Shown piece after piece: positions 1-7,302 of a stretch of DNA of 14,521 nt. The stretch's first letter is position 1; every line of letters begins with the position of its first letter. A program made the translations under genes and the position numbers. The notes under the pieces are model-generated. The model saw nothing but the letters and a program-made list of their open reading frames with translations. It ran no database searches and was not told the DNA's origin. Origin of the DNA: Verrucomicrobiota bacterium. GTDB lineage: Bacteria; Verrucomicrobiota; Verrucomicrobiia; Opitutales; UBA2995. The stretch spans positions 1-14,521 of the forward strand of contig JAPUIL010000501.1 in the NCBI GenBank assembly GCA_027297085.1. Direction: 5' to 3'.

Positions 1-35
1 AAGTTTTTCATCCACAGGAAACCCGACTTCTCCAG

Positions 36-53
36 GACGCTCGCAGAAGCGTC
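36..53. repeat. Perfect 6-bp inverted repeat (small palindrome)
   Basis: GACGCT at 36-41 and AGCGTC at 48-53 are exact reverse complements separated by six bases (CGCAGA). The structure could form a short hairpin, but there is no T-run, so it does not look like an intrinsic terminator. It lies at the left edge of a region of decayed genes and near other inverted-repeat motifs, so it may be part of a dispersed repeat. That last point is inference. Confidence 0.45.
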
Positions 54-176
54 AATGAGCCAGCATTCGCGATAATTTCAGAGCAAAGGTGGACACCATC
101 AGAAGGATAGAAGGGGTCAGGCTGGAATGGCGCTCGGTTAAAGCTGTGTGGGGAGCATTTGCGATCTACTTCCCGT

Positions 177-302
177 CGAGAGGGTCAAACCTTCAATCCC
201 GCATTGGCATGCACGATCGCAAGGAATGACCCTGTAGTTGCCAAGACCGTAGATTCGCTTATAACGGCCATAAGTGAGTGACATTCAGGTTTGACCCCCT
301 CG
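177..302. repeat. 126-bp segment bounded by near-perfect 16-bp inverted repeats (MITE/REP-like candidate)
   Basis: The end sequences at 177-192 (CGAGAGGGTCAAACCT) and 287-302 (AGGTTTGACCCCCTCG) are reverse complements with 15 of 16 bases paired. A related motif, GGGGTCAG, occurs outside the unit at 113-120. No target-site duplication is visible next to the ends, and no transposase lies in the window. The right-hand repeat runs into the open frame of a nitroreductase fragment, and the left-hand repeat supplies that frame's TGA stop. Small non-autonomous elements and REP-type repeats have this layout. Membership in a known family cannot be decided from one copy. Confidence 0.5.
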
Positions 303-493
303 AAAGGAACGGACCGCAGATTCGCCCAAAGCCACCCTAACTTAGCAGTGCCATTCGGGTCAGACTGTGCATCCCAATCCATGTAACCTAATGAGTTTGC
401 ATAGCGATGGTAGTGATGCTTGGTTCGCTCATGATACGTTAAAGCAGTCTCGATAGTCTCACTGTCCTGTTCGATTTTATGATTCGTGGCCAT
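185..493 (-). pseudogene. Truncated SagB/ThcOx-type nitroreductase gene (5' remnant)
   Basis: The frame encodes 102 residues starting at ATG 493-491. Residues 17-46, with the string YHERTKHHYHRYANSLGYMD at 20-39 followed by WDAQSDP, resemble the N-terminus of SagB/ThcOx-family dehydrogenases, which are FMN-dependent and usually several hundred residues long. The similarity stops near residue 47. From about residue 64 the frame is encoded by the inverted-repeat segment 177-302, which also supplies the stop codon. No nitroreductase FMN-binding core is present, so an active enzyme is not possible from this frame. I read it as a 5' scar left by deletion or repeat insertion. The family match is from memory of the motif and is moderate; the truncation is clear if the match is right. 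Confidence 0.55.
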
Positions 494-509
494 GGGTCCT
501 GGTAGAAGA

Positions 510-929
510 CTAATCCTTGTCTTTGCCGACGCTCAAACACTGATTAATCGGGTGTTCCAAAACCAGCACCGCAGCCCCAACGGCGTAGGCCAGCCAGTTT
601 CGCTTCTTCGCATGGGATGCAGAAATCTCCGTATCCGCACTTACAATACGAGCTGCCTTGGTGGTTTTAATGCCCTCTGGCGTTAGCTCGAAAGCCCAGG
701 CGACGACCAGCGCTTGGGGAAATCCAAGAACCACCATCAGCACCACAAAGCGATAGGCCCAGACCGGTATCCCAAAATCGGCGAACGTCGCATTGGCCAC
801 CTGTATCACCAGCCACCCTACAATCGCATAGACCATAGCCACCCGCACTACGTGACGACGCTTCAGCTCCCTCCAGAACTTCAGGAGACCGGAAGGCTTG
901 GGTGGATCGGGAGGAGATTCGTTGTCCAT
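510..929 (-). pseudogene. 5' remnant of a TPR-repeat/adenylate-cyclase-like membrane protein gene
   Basis: The frame encodes 139 residues from ATG 929-927. Residues 20-92 match the conserved N-terminal membrane anchor found in many bacterial proteins with C-terminal TPR repeats: an ELKRRHVVRVAMVYAIVGWL-type stretch, then FGIPVWAYRFVV, and then ALVVAWAFELTPEGIK. Two membrane segments are evident at about 28-48 and 58-80, and a third partial one at about 109-123. In full-length relatives, several hundred residues of TPR domain follow. Here the protein ends after the last hydrophobic stretch with an unrelated-looking tail (residues 125-139). No TPR motif is present. The neighbouring nitroreductase fragment starts 16 bases downstream on the same strand, so two gene beginnings sit in tandem without their ends. 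A functional short membrane protein cannot be excluded, but decay is more likely. Confidence 0.55.
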
Positions 930-1286
930 AGGGGAATGAGAAGCGTGCGGATTGCTTATCCATTAAGTAGGACAATTCAGTAGAGACTCAAGACTGGAAA
1001 AATGGCTCATATAGCTGAAATCCTTTTTGGCAAATATTCCGTGACCGTTTCAACCAATATGAAGATTAACGGTGATCCTGGAAAGCGGACCCCCTCCCCC
1101 TATCGACTTAACCTCTATTCCTGTCAAACTCAGTGCATAAAGAGGCATACTCCATGCAATCCCCTGCCAATGAAACCTGCATAGATAGGCTGTAAGCCCA
1201 TGTTTATCAGTGATTAGAGCGGTTATCCGACCCGGAAAAATTACACCCTCTCCAAGCTACCGGTACCTGGTTGGATAAATCCTGAT

Positions 1287-1410
1287 TGCAGTAAAATCTG
1301 CAGGTAAAAAACGAGTCTCACTCATCCTTTCGCTCACTGAAAGGAACGCTTCAATAAAGACCGACTTTTCTAGCTTGTATTAGCTAGTCTAAATACCCCT
1401 CATTGCGGGG
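1287..1410 (+). promoter_or_regulatory. Cluster of four small dyads in the presumed leader of the cysteine synthase operon
   Basis: Four perfect inverted repeats follow one another. They are TGCAG/CTGCA (1287-1291 and 1298-1302, 6-base loop), TCCTTTC/GAAAGGA (1325-1331 and 1339-1345, 7-base loop), CTAGCT/AGCTAG (1370-1375 and 1382-1387, 6-base spacer) and CCCC/GGGG (1396-1399 and 1407-1410, 7-base loop). Each could be a hairpin in RNA or a protein-binding dyad in DNA. They end 175 bases upstream of the cysteine synthase start. None matches a riboswitch consensus that I recognise, and short dyads of this size can arise by chance, so a structured leader is inference only. Confidence 0.3.
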
Positions 1411-1491
1411 ATTATATCTTCGAACCGGCTCTCTAACTGTCGATACGAAACCCAGTTTCCAACGTGTCTACTATCAGGGCTTTCTACTTGA

Positions 1492-1507
1492 TATTCCCTA
1501 GGGGATA
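1492..1507. promoter_or_regulatory. Near-palindrome, possible operator upstream of cysK
   Basis: TATTCCCTAGGGGATA reads as an inverted repeat with 7 of 8 base pairs matching and a perfect CCCTAGGG core. It lies 78 bases before the cysteine synthase start codon, where a repressor or activator site would be expected. No specific regulator can be named from the sequence. Confidence 0.3.
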
Positions 1508-1585
1508 CGCATCGTTGTCGCCTTTGGTAAAACGCATTGTCTCCAGGTTGCATGAAAAGAGCGGTGCCTTCAGACCATTTTTAAA

Positions 1586-2512
1586 ATGCCTATTTACAAC
1601 AACTTATGTGAGCTCATCGGCAAGACGTCGCTGGTTCATCTGTCCAGGTTAAGCGACGGGTTACCCGGAAATATCATCGGCAAACTGGAAGGGTACAATC
1701 CCGGCTGGAGTGTGAAAGACCGCATAGGTTTGTCCATGGTTGAAGCCGCCGAAAAGGACGGGAGTCTTTCAGCAAAAGGAACCATCATCGAACCCACTTC
1801 AGGAAACACCGGTGTCGGCTTGGCCATCGCCGCCGCGGTGAAAGGTTACCACCTCATTCTAACCATGCCGTCATCCATGAGCGTGGAACGCCGCAAGATA
1901 CTCATCAACCTGGGAGCTGAATTGGTCCTGACGGATGCGGACCTGGGCATGCCTGGCGCTATCGAAGAAGCCGAAATGCTGACCAGCAAACTCCCGGGTT
2001 CCTTCATGCCACAGCAGTTTAATAATCCGGCCAATCCACAGGTGCATTACGAGACCACCGGACCTGAGATTTGGCGCGACACCGAAGGCCAGGTAGACGT
2101 ATTCGTGGCTGGGGTCGGAACCGGCGGAACGGTTACTGGAGCAGGAAAATACCTTAAAGAACAAAACCCGGATATCCAGGTTATCGCGGTCGAACCTGAA
2201 GAATCGCCGGTTCTGAGCGGAGGCAGAATGGGTCCTCACATGATCCAAGGCATCGGCGCCGGTTTTGTTCCACAGGTTTACAATGGCGATATTGTAGACG
2301 AGGTGATCGCTATCGACAGTCACGAAGCCATTAAAACCGCCCAGAAACTGGGAACCACCGAAGGTCTGTTGGTCGGCATTTCATCAGGTGCAGCCGCACT
2401 GGCAGCTTACCAAGTGGCCAGCCGTCCGGGAAACAAGGGCAAAAACATTGTTGTGATGCAACCGGATGCCGGCGAACGTTACATATCAACCTTACTTTTT
2501 CACCACGACTAA
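1586..2512 (+). CDS. cysK: Cysteine synthase (O-acetylserine sulfhydrylase)
   Basis: A PLP enzyme of 308 residues, the usual length for CysK. It joins O-acetylserine and sulfide to make cysteine in the cytoplasm. The PLP-binding lysine is K44 in NPGWSVKDR (39-46), the substrate loop is TSGNTG (71-76), the phosphate cup is GTGGT (178-182), the QGIGAGF segment is at 221-227 and the SSGAA loop at 266-270. The C-terminus carries [12 protein letters not shown] as in family members. The tryptophan at 41 sits where E. coli CysK has phenylalanine in NPSFSVK. Stretches such as [10 protein letters not shown] and [18 protein letters not shown] resemble the plant-like OASTL branch. The ATG at 1586 fits the conserved N-terminus and has no Shine-Dalgarno sequence. 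The sulfite reductase gene follows after 12 bases, so this is the first gene of a three-gene operon that would use the sulfide made by the next protein. Confidence 0.93.
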   Translation: MPIYNNLCELIGKTSLVHLSRLSDGLPGNIIGKLEGYNPGWSVKDRIGLSMVEAAEKDGSLSAKGTIIEPTSGNTGVGLAIAAAVKGYHLILTMPSSMSVERRKILINLGAELVLTDADLGMPGAIEEAEMLTSKLPGSFMPQQFNNPANPQVHYETTGPEIWRDTEGQVDVFVAGVGTGGTVTGAGKYLKEQNPDIQVIAVEPEESPVLSGGRMGPHMIQGIGAGFVPQVYNGDIVDEVIAIDSHEAIKTAQKLGTTEGLLVGISSGAAALAAYQVASRPGNKGKNIVVMQPDAGERYISTLLFHHD

Positions 2513-2524
2513 CGCCTTCTTAAT

Positions 2525-4081
2525 ATGCAGTGGACTTTAGGTAAACGTTTCGTCAGCGAAGACGAAATCATCAAGGAACAGGGTCTTTTCCTGGACTATG
2601 ATGAAATCGCGCGTAAAGGTGCAATGACCGCTGAGGAGAAAAACATTTCCAAATGGTACGGGATCTACACCTCCCGCCAGTCAGGCAACCACATGGCCCG
2701 GATCGTGATTCCCGGCGGTGTGTTGACTTCCAGCCAGGCGCGCCGGATCAGCAAGATTTCTGAGGATTACGCCCAGGGGAAACTGGCCATCACCACCCGC
2801 CAATGTATTCAACTGCACTGGCTCAAGACCCCGTCCCTGGCAGATATGGTGCGCGGGTTGGCCGAAGACTCGCTATCTCCCTTTCACGGTTGCGGCGACG
2901 TCACCCGGAACGTAACCGGTTGTCCATTAGCGGAAACCTGCAAGTTCAAACGCTTCAACGTCCTGCCTTACGTGAAGGAAACCGCCCGGGTCCTGACCGA
3001 ATCCCGCGACCTGGACAACCTTCCGCGAAAATTCAAGATCACCTTCTCCGGTTGCGGAGCGGGTTGCGCGCAACCTTATATCAATTGCATCGGTATCGTC
3101 TCTGTCACCCGTAAGGGCGCTGACGGCCAGGAGGAAAATGGGTTCAAAGTCGTCATCGGCGGAGGCATGGGCTGGGCGCCGTTTATTGGCAAGGATCTCT
3201 TCTCCTTTGTGCCACCGGAGAAAATCGTGAAACTCAACCGGGCTATTGCCCTGCTCTTCCGCGATCACGGTGACCGCCGCGACCGCACGATGGCCCGTCT
3301 GAAGTTTATCGTTTTCCACAAGGGCATCGATGAGTGTCGCCGTATCGTGTTGGAGAACCTGAAAAACGAGGGCGTTTCCACCGACGATCTCGAGACTGAG
3401 GACTTCGAGGAAACCGGTGTCGACTACCCGGACCGTCCACTGCTTGAGCAGAACCCGGTTGGAACCGACGGCAGGACCACGGTTCGCGCCATGGTTCCCA
3501 AGGGCGAGCTGACTCATATAAAGTTCAAGCGGATGGCCGAGCTCTCCGAGATCTACGGCAACAAACGCGTTTACCTGACCAACCGTCAGAATATCGAAAT
3601 TCACGGCGTGAAACCCGAAAAAGTGGAGGCCATCACCGAGGAAATCCAGAAGATCGGCTTCGCTACAGACGGATTCTTCGGCCTTAAGGATATCGTTCCC
3701 TGTGTCGGAACCACCTACTGCCCCAAAGCAGTTACGGAAACCCGTTCTCTCTACGACACACTGATTCCTGTCGTCAGCCAGGCCAAGTATAGTGAGATCT
3801 GGGACAAAGCTATTATCAACATCACCGGTTGCCCAAACAGCTGCTCGCCTTACCGCATAGCGGACATTGGTTTCCGGGGTATGCGCATTCGCGAACAGGT
3901 CGGTTCGACTGAAGCTTACGAAATGCGCATCGGAGGTAATCACGACCGCCTGGCCCGCAAGTTTGGAGAATTTAAACACGACGATTGCCCGCGCGTGCTG
4001 GAGAAGATCCTCGATACCTTCCTCGCAGTGCGCCAGGGAGATGAAACCTTGGCCGACTGCATTCACCGGTTGGGACTGTAA
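2525..4081 (+). CDS. Siroheme/[4Fe-4S] nitrite-sulfite reductase, probably assimilatory sulfite reductase
   Basis: The 518-residue protein has the duplicated layout of the nitrite/sulfite reductase family. Its first ferredoxin-like half holds TTRQ (90-93) and DVTRNVTGCP (125-134), and the second half holds LTNRQNIEIH (351-360). The siroheme and [4Fe-4S] ligands are complete: C393 and C399 in CVGTTYCP, then C436 and C440 in TGCPNSC. Such enzymes reduce sulfite to sulfide or nitrite to ammonia with six electrons. Motifs alone do not separate the two substrates. The cysteine synthase gene 12 bases upstream favours sulfite, as the sulfide made would be the next substrate. The next gene starts 2 bases after the stop and encodes a ferredoxin-type oxidoreductase that could donate electrons. 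No flavin domain of the CysJ type is fused or adjacent. The start at ATG 2525 is the first in the frame and has no clear ribosome site. Confidence 0.85.
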   Translation: MQWTLGKRFVSEDEIIKEQGLFLDYDEIARKGAMTAEEKNISKWYGIYTSRQSGNHMARIVIPGGVLTSSQARRISKISEDYAQGKLAITTRQCIQLHWLKTPSLADMVRGLAEDSLSPFHGCGDVTRNVTGCPLAETCKFKRFNVLPYVKETARVLTESRDLDNLPRKFKITFSGCGAGCAQPYINCIGIVSVTRKGADGQEENGFKVVIGGGMGWAPFIGKDLFSFVPPEKIVKLNRAIALLFRDHGDRRDRTMARLKFIVFHKGIDECRRIVLENLKNEGVSTDDLETEDFEETGVDYPDRPLLEQNPVGTDGRTTVRAMVPKGELTHIKFKRMAELSEIYGNKRVYLTNRQNIEIHGVKPEKVEAITEEIQKIGFATDGFFGLKDIVPCVGTTYCPKAVTETRSLYDTLIPVVSQAKYSEIWDKAIINITGCPNSCSPYRIADIGFRGMRIREQVGSTEAYEMRIGGNHDRLARKFGEFKHDDCPRVLEKILDTFLAVRQGDETLADCIHRLGL

Positions 4082-4083
4082 CC

Positions 4084-5964
4084 ATGGACGAAGACAAATC
4101 ACTAAACGAGTTTCTCAAGGCCGTAGAGGATCTGGGAATTTCCTACGATATGGCGCCGAATCCGCAGGAGACTTCGGTCTTCACCGGAGCCGCTTCCGAA
4201 CCGTTGGATTTCAAGACCTACCTGAAAGACGTTCCCTGTCAGGATGCCTGCCCGTCCAAAACCAACGTGCCTGCATACATCGAAGCCATTGCCAAAGGCG
4301 ATCCCGACAAGGCTTACCTCATCAACCAGGAAGACAATGTCTTCGCCGGCGTGTTAGGTCGCGTCTGCTCACGCCCCTGCGAGGACGCCTGCCGTCACAA
4401 CTGGACCGGCACGTCTGGCCCGGTTCACATTTGTCACCTGAAACGGTCTGCTTCAGATTATAAAGAAAACGCACCCAAACCACTGCCTGGATGGTTTGAA
4501 GATACCGGGAAGAAGGTCGCCGTTATTGGCGGAGGCCCGGCCGGATTGACTGCGGCAAGAGAGCTCAAACGCTATGGACACAGTGTAACTATCTTCGAGC
4601 GCGACAGCATGCTCGGCGGCATGATGATCCAGGGAATTCCTGTTTTTCGCCTGCCTCGCGAGGCCGTGGAAGCGGAGGTAAACGCCATTATCGAAAGCGG
4701 TATCGACGTGAAGTACAACACGTCGGTGGACGCCACCACGATGCCGCAACTGATCGACGAATATGATTCGGTACTCGTAGCGGTTGGTACGGTTCACCCC
4801 TCTAATTTGAAACTTCCCGGTCTTCCAGGCGACGGACATACCATACCAGGCCTGAAGTTCATGTACGATTATAACATGGGCGAGATCGGCGACATGCAGG
4901 GTCAAAACGTGATCATCGTTGGTGGTGGCTTCACCGCTGTGGATTGTGGCCGTTCCTGCGCCAGAGCCGCAAAACGCCTGGTCGGAGCAGAAGGAACCGT
5001 TACCATTATGTACCGTCGCACCGAGGCACAGATGTCAGCCGATCCTGATGAAATTAACCAGATGCGCCTGGAGGAAATCGTAGTTGAAACCTTGATGAAT
5101 CCCCTTTCGGCCCGCACCGAGGACGGTAAACTGGTAGCGGTCACATTCCAACGTAATGCTTTGGATGATACACAGTCGGATGGCGGTAAACCCAGGATCC
5201 ATGCCATTGAAGGCACAGAGGAGGAATACCCCTGCAACCTGCTCATTATGGCGATCGGCCAAACACGTGAGGTAAATATTCTTCCGGAAGGGGTTCAACA
5301 GAAGGAAGGTCACCATACCACCCTTGAAAACGTTTTCGTGGCAGGTGACTTTAACTACGGAAGTTTCGACGTGATAACCGCCGTTAATGACGGAAAGGAA
5401 GTAGCAAATAAGATTGATACACTTTTGATGGGCGAAGAACGCCGCAAGACTCACATCGCTATCACGATGACGGATACCAACGGAGAAACCGGCCGGGTAC
5501 GTGACCATGACATACAGTTTCCTGTTCAGATGCCCAAACTTCCCTTGTTCGAGCGTGATGGCATCGCCGAAGTGGAGTTGGGTCACACCGAAGACGGAAC
5601 CCAGATTCATGCTACACGGTGTTACTTTTGTAACTACAAGTTCGAGATCAACCAGGACGCCTGCATCCATTGTGACTGGTGTATTGCGGTGGCTCCGCGG
5701 GATTGTATCAACCGGGTTTCCCGGCTGTTTCACGATGAAGACGGCGCAGTCACATCAAGCCTGGAATCGAACCTAGTGGAAGAAACCACCTACATCTGGA
5801 TTGACAGTAACGAGTGTATTCGTTGCGGAAAGTGCTTACGCATTTGCCCAACCGGCGCGATCACCATGCGCAAGATGGAAATGTGCGGCTGCTCGACCTC
5901 CGAGCTGAAGGAAAAGCAAAAAGCAAACGTGCCATACGGCGAAGTTAAGTACGACAAGTACTAA
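4084..5964 (+). CDS. GltD-like FAD/NAD(P)H oxidoreductase with N-terminal and C-terminal iron-sulfur domains
   Basis: The protein has 626 residues. Residues 44-125 form a Fer4_20-type iron-sulfur domain with C52, C56, C95, C99 and C103. An FAD Rossmann fold follows (VIGGGPAG, 147-154), with MLGGMMIQGIPVFRLPREAV (176-195), and then a second nucleotide fold for NAD(P)H (GGGFTAVDCGR, 280-290). A GltD-type VFVAGDF segment is at 418-424. The C-terminus has ferredoxin motifs: C527, C530, C533 and a displaced C541, then canonical C578, C581, C584 and C588. Glutamate synthase small subunits use the same core to pass NADPH electrons to iron-sulfur partners. The gene starts 2 bases after the siroheme reductase stop, so it is probably the electron donor of that enzyme. 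No glutamate synthase large subunit is present. In the first C-terminal cluster the usual fourth cysteine position is alanine (CIAVAP). Physiological partner and cofactor are inference. Confidence 0.8.
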   Translation: MDEDKSLNEFLKAVEDLGISYDMAPNPQETSVFTGAASEPLDFKTYLKDVPCQDACPSKTNVPAYIEAIAKGDPDKAYLINQEDNVFAGVLGRVCSRPCEDACRHNWTGTSGPVHICHLKRSASDYKENAPKPLPGWFEDTGKKVAVIGGGPAGLTAARELKRYGHSVTIFERDSMLGGMMIQGIPVFRLPREAVEAEVNAIIESGIDVKYNTSVDATTMPQLIDEYDSVLVAVGTVHPSNLKLPGLPGDGHTIPGLKFMYDYNMGEIGDMQGQNVIIVGGGFTAVDCGRSCARAAKRLVGAEGTVTIMYRRTEAQMSADPDEINQMRLEEIVVETLMNPLSARTEDGKLVAVTFQRNALDDTQSDGGKPRIHAIEGTEEEYPCNLLIMAIGQTREVNILPEGVQQKEGHHTTLENVFVAGDFNYGSFDVITAVNDGKEVANKIDTLLMGEERRKTHIAITMTDTNGETGRVRDHDIQFPVQMPKLPLFERDGIAEVELGHTEDGTQIHATRCYFCNYKFEINQDACIHCDWCIAVAPRDCINRVSRLFHDEDGAVTSSLESNLVEETTYIWIDSNECIRCGKCLRICPTGAITMRKMEMCGCSTSELKEKQKANVPYGEVKYDKY

Positions 5965-5972
5965 GACTTTTT

Positions 5973-7070
5973 CTAAACAGCCTTCGACTCCGGCGCACTC
6001 TTGACCGTGATCTGAATGTTCATGATCGGAATGAGTGCAAGTAGCAGAACACTGGTGAGTCCCAGGACGAAATAACCGGCTGCGTCGTGGACGAATCCGC
6101 TAATGGCATCGGGGCCGTACGAATAGGCCCAAGCCGTGAGAAAAATACTGCGCATAAGGTTGGTGATGAAGGCAAAACCCATGGCAAAAACAACCAGCAA
6201 TACTTTTTTTGTAATGCTTTGAAAAAAGATGGCCCCCAGAAAGGTTCCGGCAAACAGGCATCCCATCAAAGACCGTATACCCGAACAGGCATCTTCCACC
6301 CCTACCCGACCAGTAGGCAGTAAGAGCGTATTGCCTTCCTGTACCAAAGCATAGCCGCCCATTTCAAATACAAAGAAAACTACCGTCACCACTTTGTTGA
6401 GCAGGAAAAGGCTGAGCCAATTTTCTATGAACGAAACCAAAGGTGCGGAAATAATCCAAATAAAGCAGGGAAACCAAAACACAAGCGTTGTGGTGAGACG
6501 ACGATTTAAGACGGCCGGTGGCTCCAGGTCCTGCCCCGTCTGTTCTTTCCAGGCTTCTGACGAATCGGGTAGATTGATGTAGACCAGCGCAAAAACCACC
6601 ATACCTGCTCCGATAGCGATAAAAAGTGAGCCCGGATGGGATGGCCCAGCTCCTGCCCGGTAGAATGCCCCCAAACCAAAAACCAGAAGCCCAAAGATCA
6701 GCCCACCGTAAAAACCAACCGGGATAACCCACTTAACAAAGAAAAATAGGCTCCCGGTGACCCAGTCAAAGGCCAGCGCCGGACTCGGACTTTTATTGGT
6801 AACTGCCTCAATTCCCTCCTCGTTCGGTTTCGCACCAGGGTTTCCAGCATTCAGCCCCAATAGCGCTCTGAGCTGGGGCCAACGGTCCCAAATCACCACC
6901 ACCACAAAAACAGGCACCAAATACCCGAAAGAATAGTCTTCCCGGCGGCCCCACCAGTACCATTGGTCCCAGGTAATAAAAGCTCCAAAACCACAGCCTA
7001 AAAGCAGCGTATAGGTAAAAAGTGGAGGGAAACCTTTAAGCCCCGGAATATATCGTTCAAACACGGTCAT
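5973..7070 (-). CDS. Exosortase/archaeosortase family transpeptidase
   Basis: A 365-residue polytopic membrane protein. Exosortases are cysteine proteases or transpeptidases in the inner membrane that process PEP-CTERM-type C-terminal sorting signals of exported proteins. The catalytic triad is visible: C262 in VEDACSGIRSL, R307 in NLMRSIFL and H328 in GFVHDAAGYFVLG. The YSFGYLVP string (46-53) is the common early motif. Hydrophobic segments occur near 17-33, 50-62, 107-135, 147-165, 196-217, 221-244, 266-283, 289-310 and 330-350. A soluble loop at about 73-100 and another at 168-192 enlarge the protein. No EpsI-like domain and no PEP-CTERM protein is encoded nearby, so substrates must lie elsewhere. 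The gene is convergent with the sulfur operon (8 bases between stops). Exact subfamily is not assignable by eye. Confidence 0.9.
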   Translation of the reverse strand: MTVFERYIPGLKGFPPLFTYTLLLGCGFGAFITWDQWYWWGRREDYSFGYLVPVFVVVVIWDRWPQLRALLGLNAGNPGAKPNEEGIEAVTNKSPSPALAFDWVTGSLFFFVKWVIPVGFYGGLIFGLLVFGLGAFYRAGAGPSHPGSLFIAIGAGMVVFALVYINLPDSSEAWKEQTGQDLEPPAVLNRRLTTTLVFWFPCFIWIISAPLVSFIENWLSLFLLNKVVTVVFFVFEMGGYALVQEGNTLLLPTGRVGVEDACSGIRSLMGCLFAGTFLGAIFFQSITKKVLLVVFAMGFAFITNLMRSIFLTAWAYSYGPDAISGFVHDAAGYFVLGLTSVLLLALIPIMNIQITVKSAPESKAV

Positions 7071-7302
7071 AAAAAGGAAGGTGGAGAGAAAACCGGAAGT
7101 TCATTGAACGCAAGCCCTAGAGAACCAGTCTTACTTTAACAGATAAATTGCGTAAAATTGCTGAAACATATTCTATTTTTCACCCATATCACCGTACCTG
7201 TCGCGGTTGGCACCTCAAGAAAGAGTTTGCGTGAAACCGCAATTCCTACACCGTGGTCGCGATTTTGCTGATCACCAACCTCCACAAAACTTTCTAGAAA
7301 AC
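7071..7302. promoter_or_regulatory. Divergent intergenic region between exosortase and HIT genes
   Basis: This 232-base stretch separates two divergently read genes, so it must hold the promoters of both the exosortase gene and the long operon starting with the HIT gene. It is AT-rich in its middle (7130-7185). It contains an 11-base palindrome GTTCATTGAAC (7099-7109) and a dyad TTGCG/CGCAA (7227-7231 and 7238-7242). No convincing sigma-70 promoter was identified. An open frame extends upstream of the HIT start through a TTG at 7207, but its added residues look unlike the family. Confidence 0.4.

Larger units (their letters stand above)
930..1585. other. Intergenic/noncoding stretch upstream of the sulfur operon
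   Basis: About 650 bases without a convincing gene. Short open frames on the + strand (1002-1184 and 1464-1652) show no recognisable motif, and the second overlaps the start of the cysteine synthase gene. No tRNA-like fold was recognised. Positions 1280-1410 hold a run of small perfect dyads (listed separately), and a 16-base near-palindrome sits at 1492-1507. The stretch probably includes the promoter and 5' leader of the cysteine synthase operon. No sigma-70 pair good enough to place a promoter was found. Confidence 0.6.

Noticed and set aside
1002..1184. 60-aa open frame on the + strand
   Set aside because: No recognisable motif, irregular composition and no supporting context; probably chance in noncoding DNA.
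1280..1410. SAM-type riboswitch upstream of cysK
   Set aside because: Small dyads are present, but no conserved core of SAM-I, SAM-II or other sulfur riboswitches could be matched.
1464..1652. 62-aa open frame upstream of and overlapping cysK
   Set aside because: It overlaps the strongly supported cysteine synthase start in another frame and shows no family features.
2927..4102. 391-aa open frame antisense to the siroheme reductase
   Set aside because: Long, but a mirror of a GC-rich coding region; the + strand frame has all siroheme and cluster motifs, and the antisense protein has none.
5962..5975. Bidirectional terminator between the sulfur operon and the exosortase gene
   Set aside because: The 8-base gap between stops contains a T-run but no stem; no hairpin terminator could be drawn.
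7207..7302. Upstream TTG start for the HIT protein
   Set aside because: The extra 32 residues do not resemble HIT proteins, and the ATG at 7303 gives a normal N-terminus.
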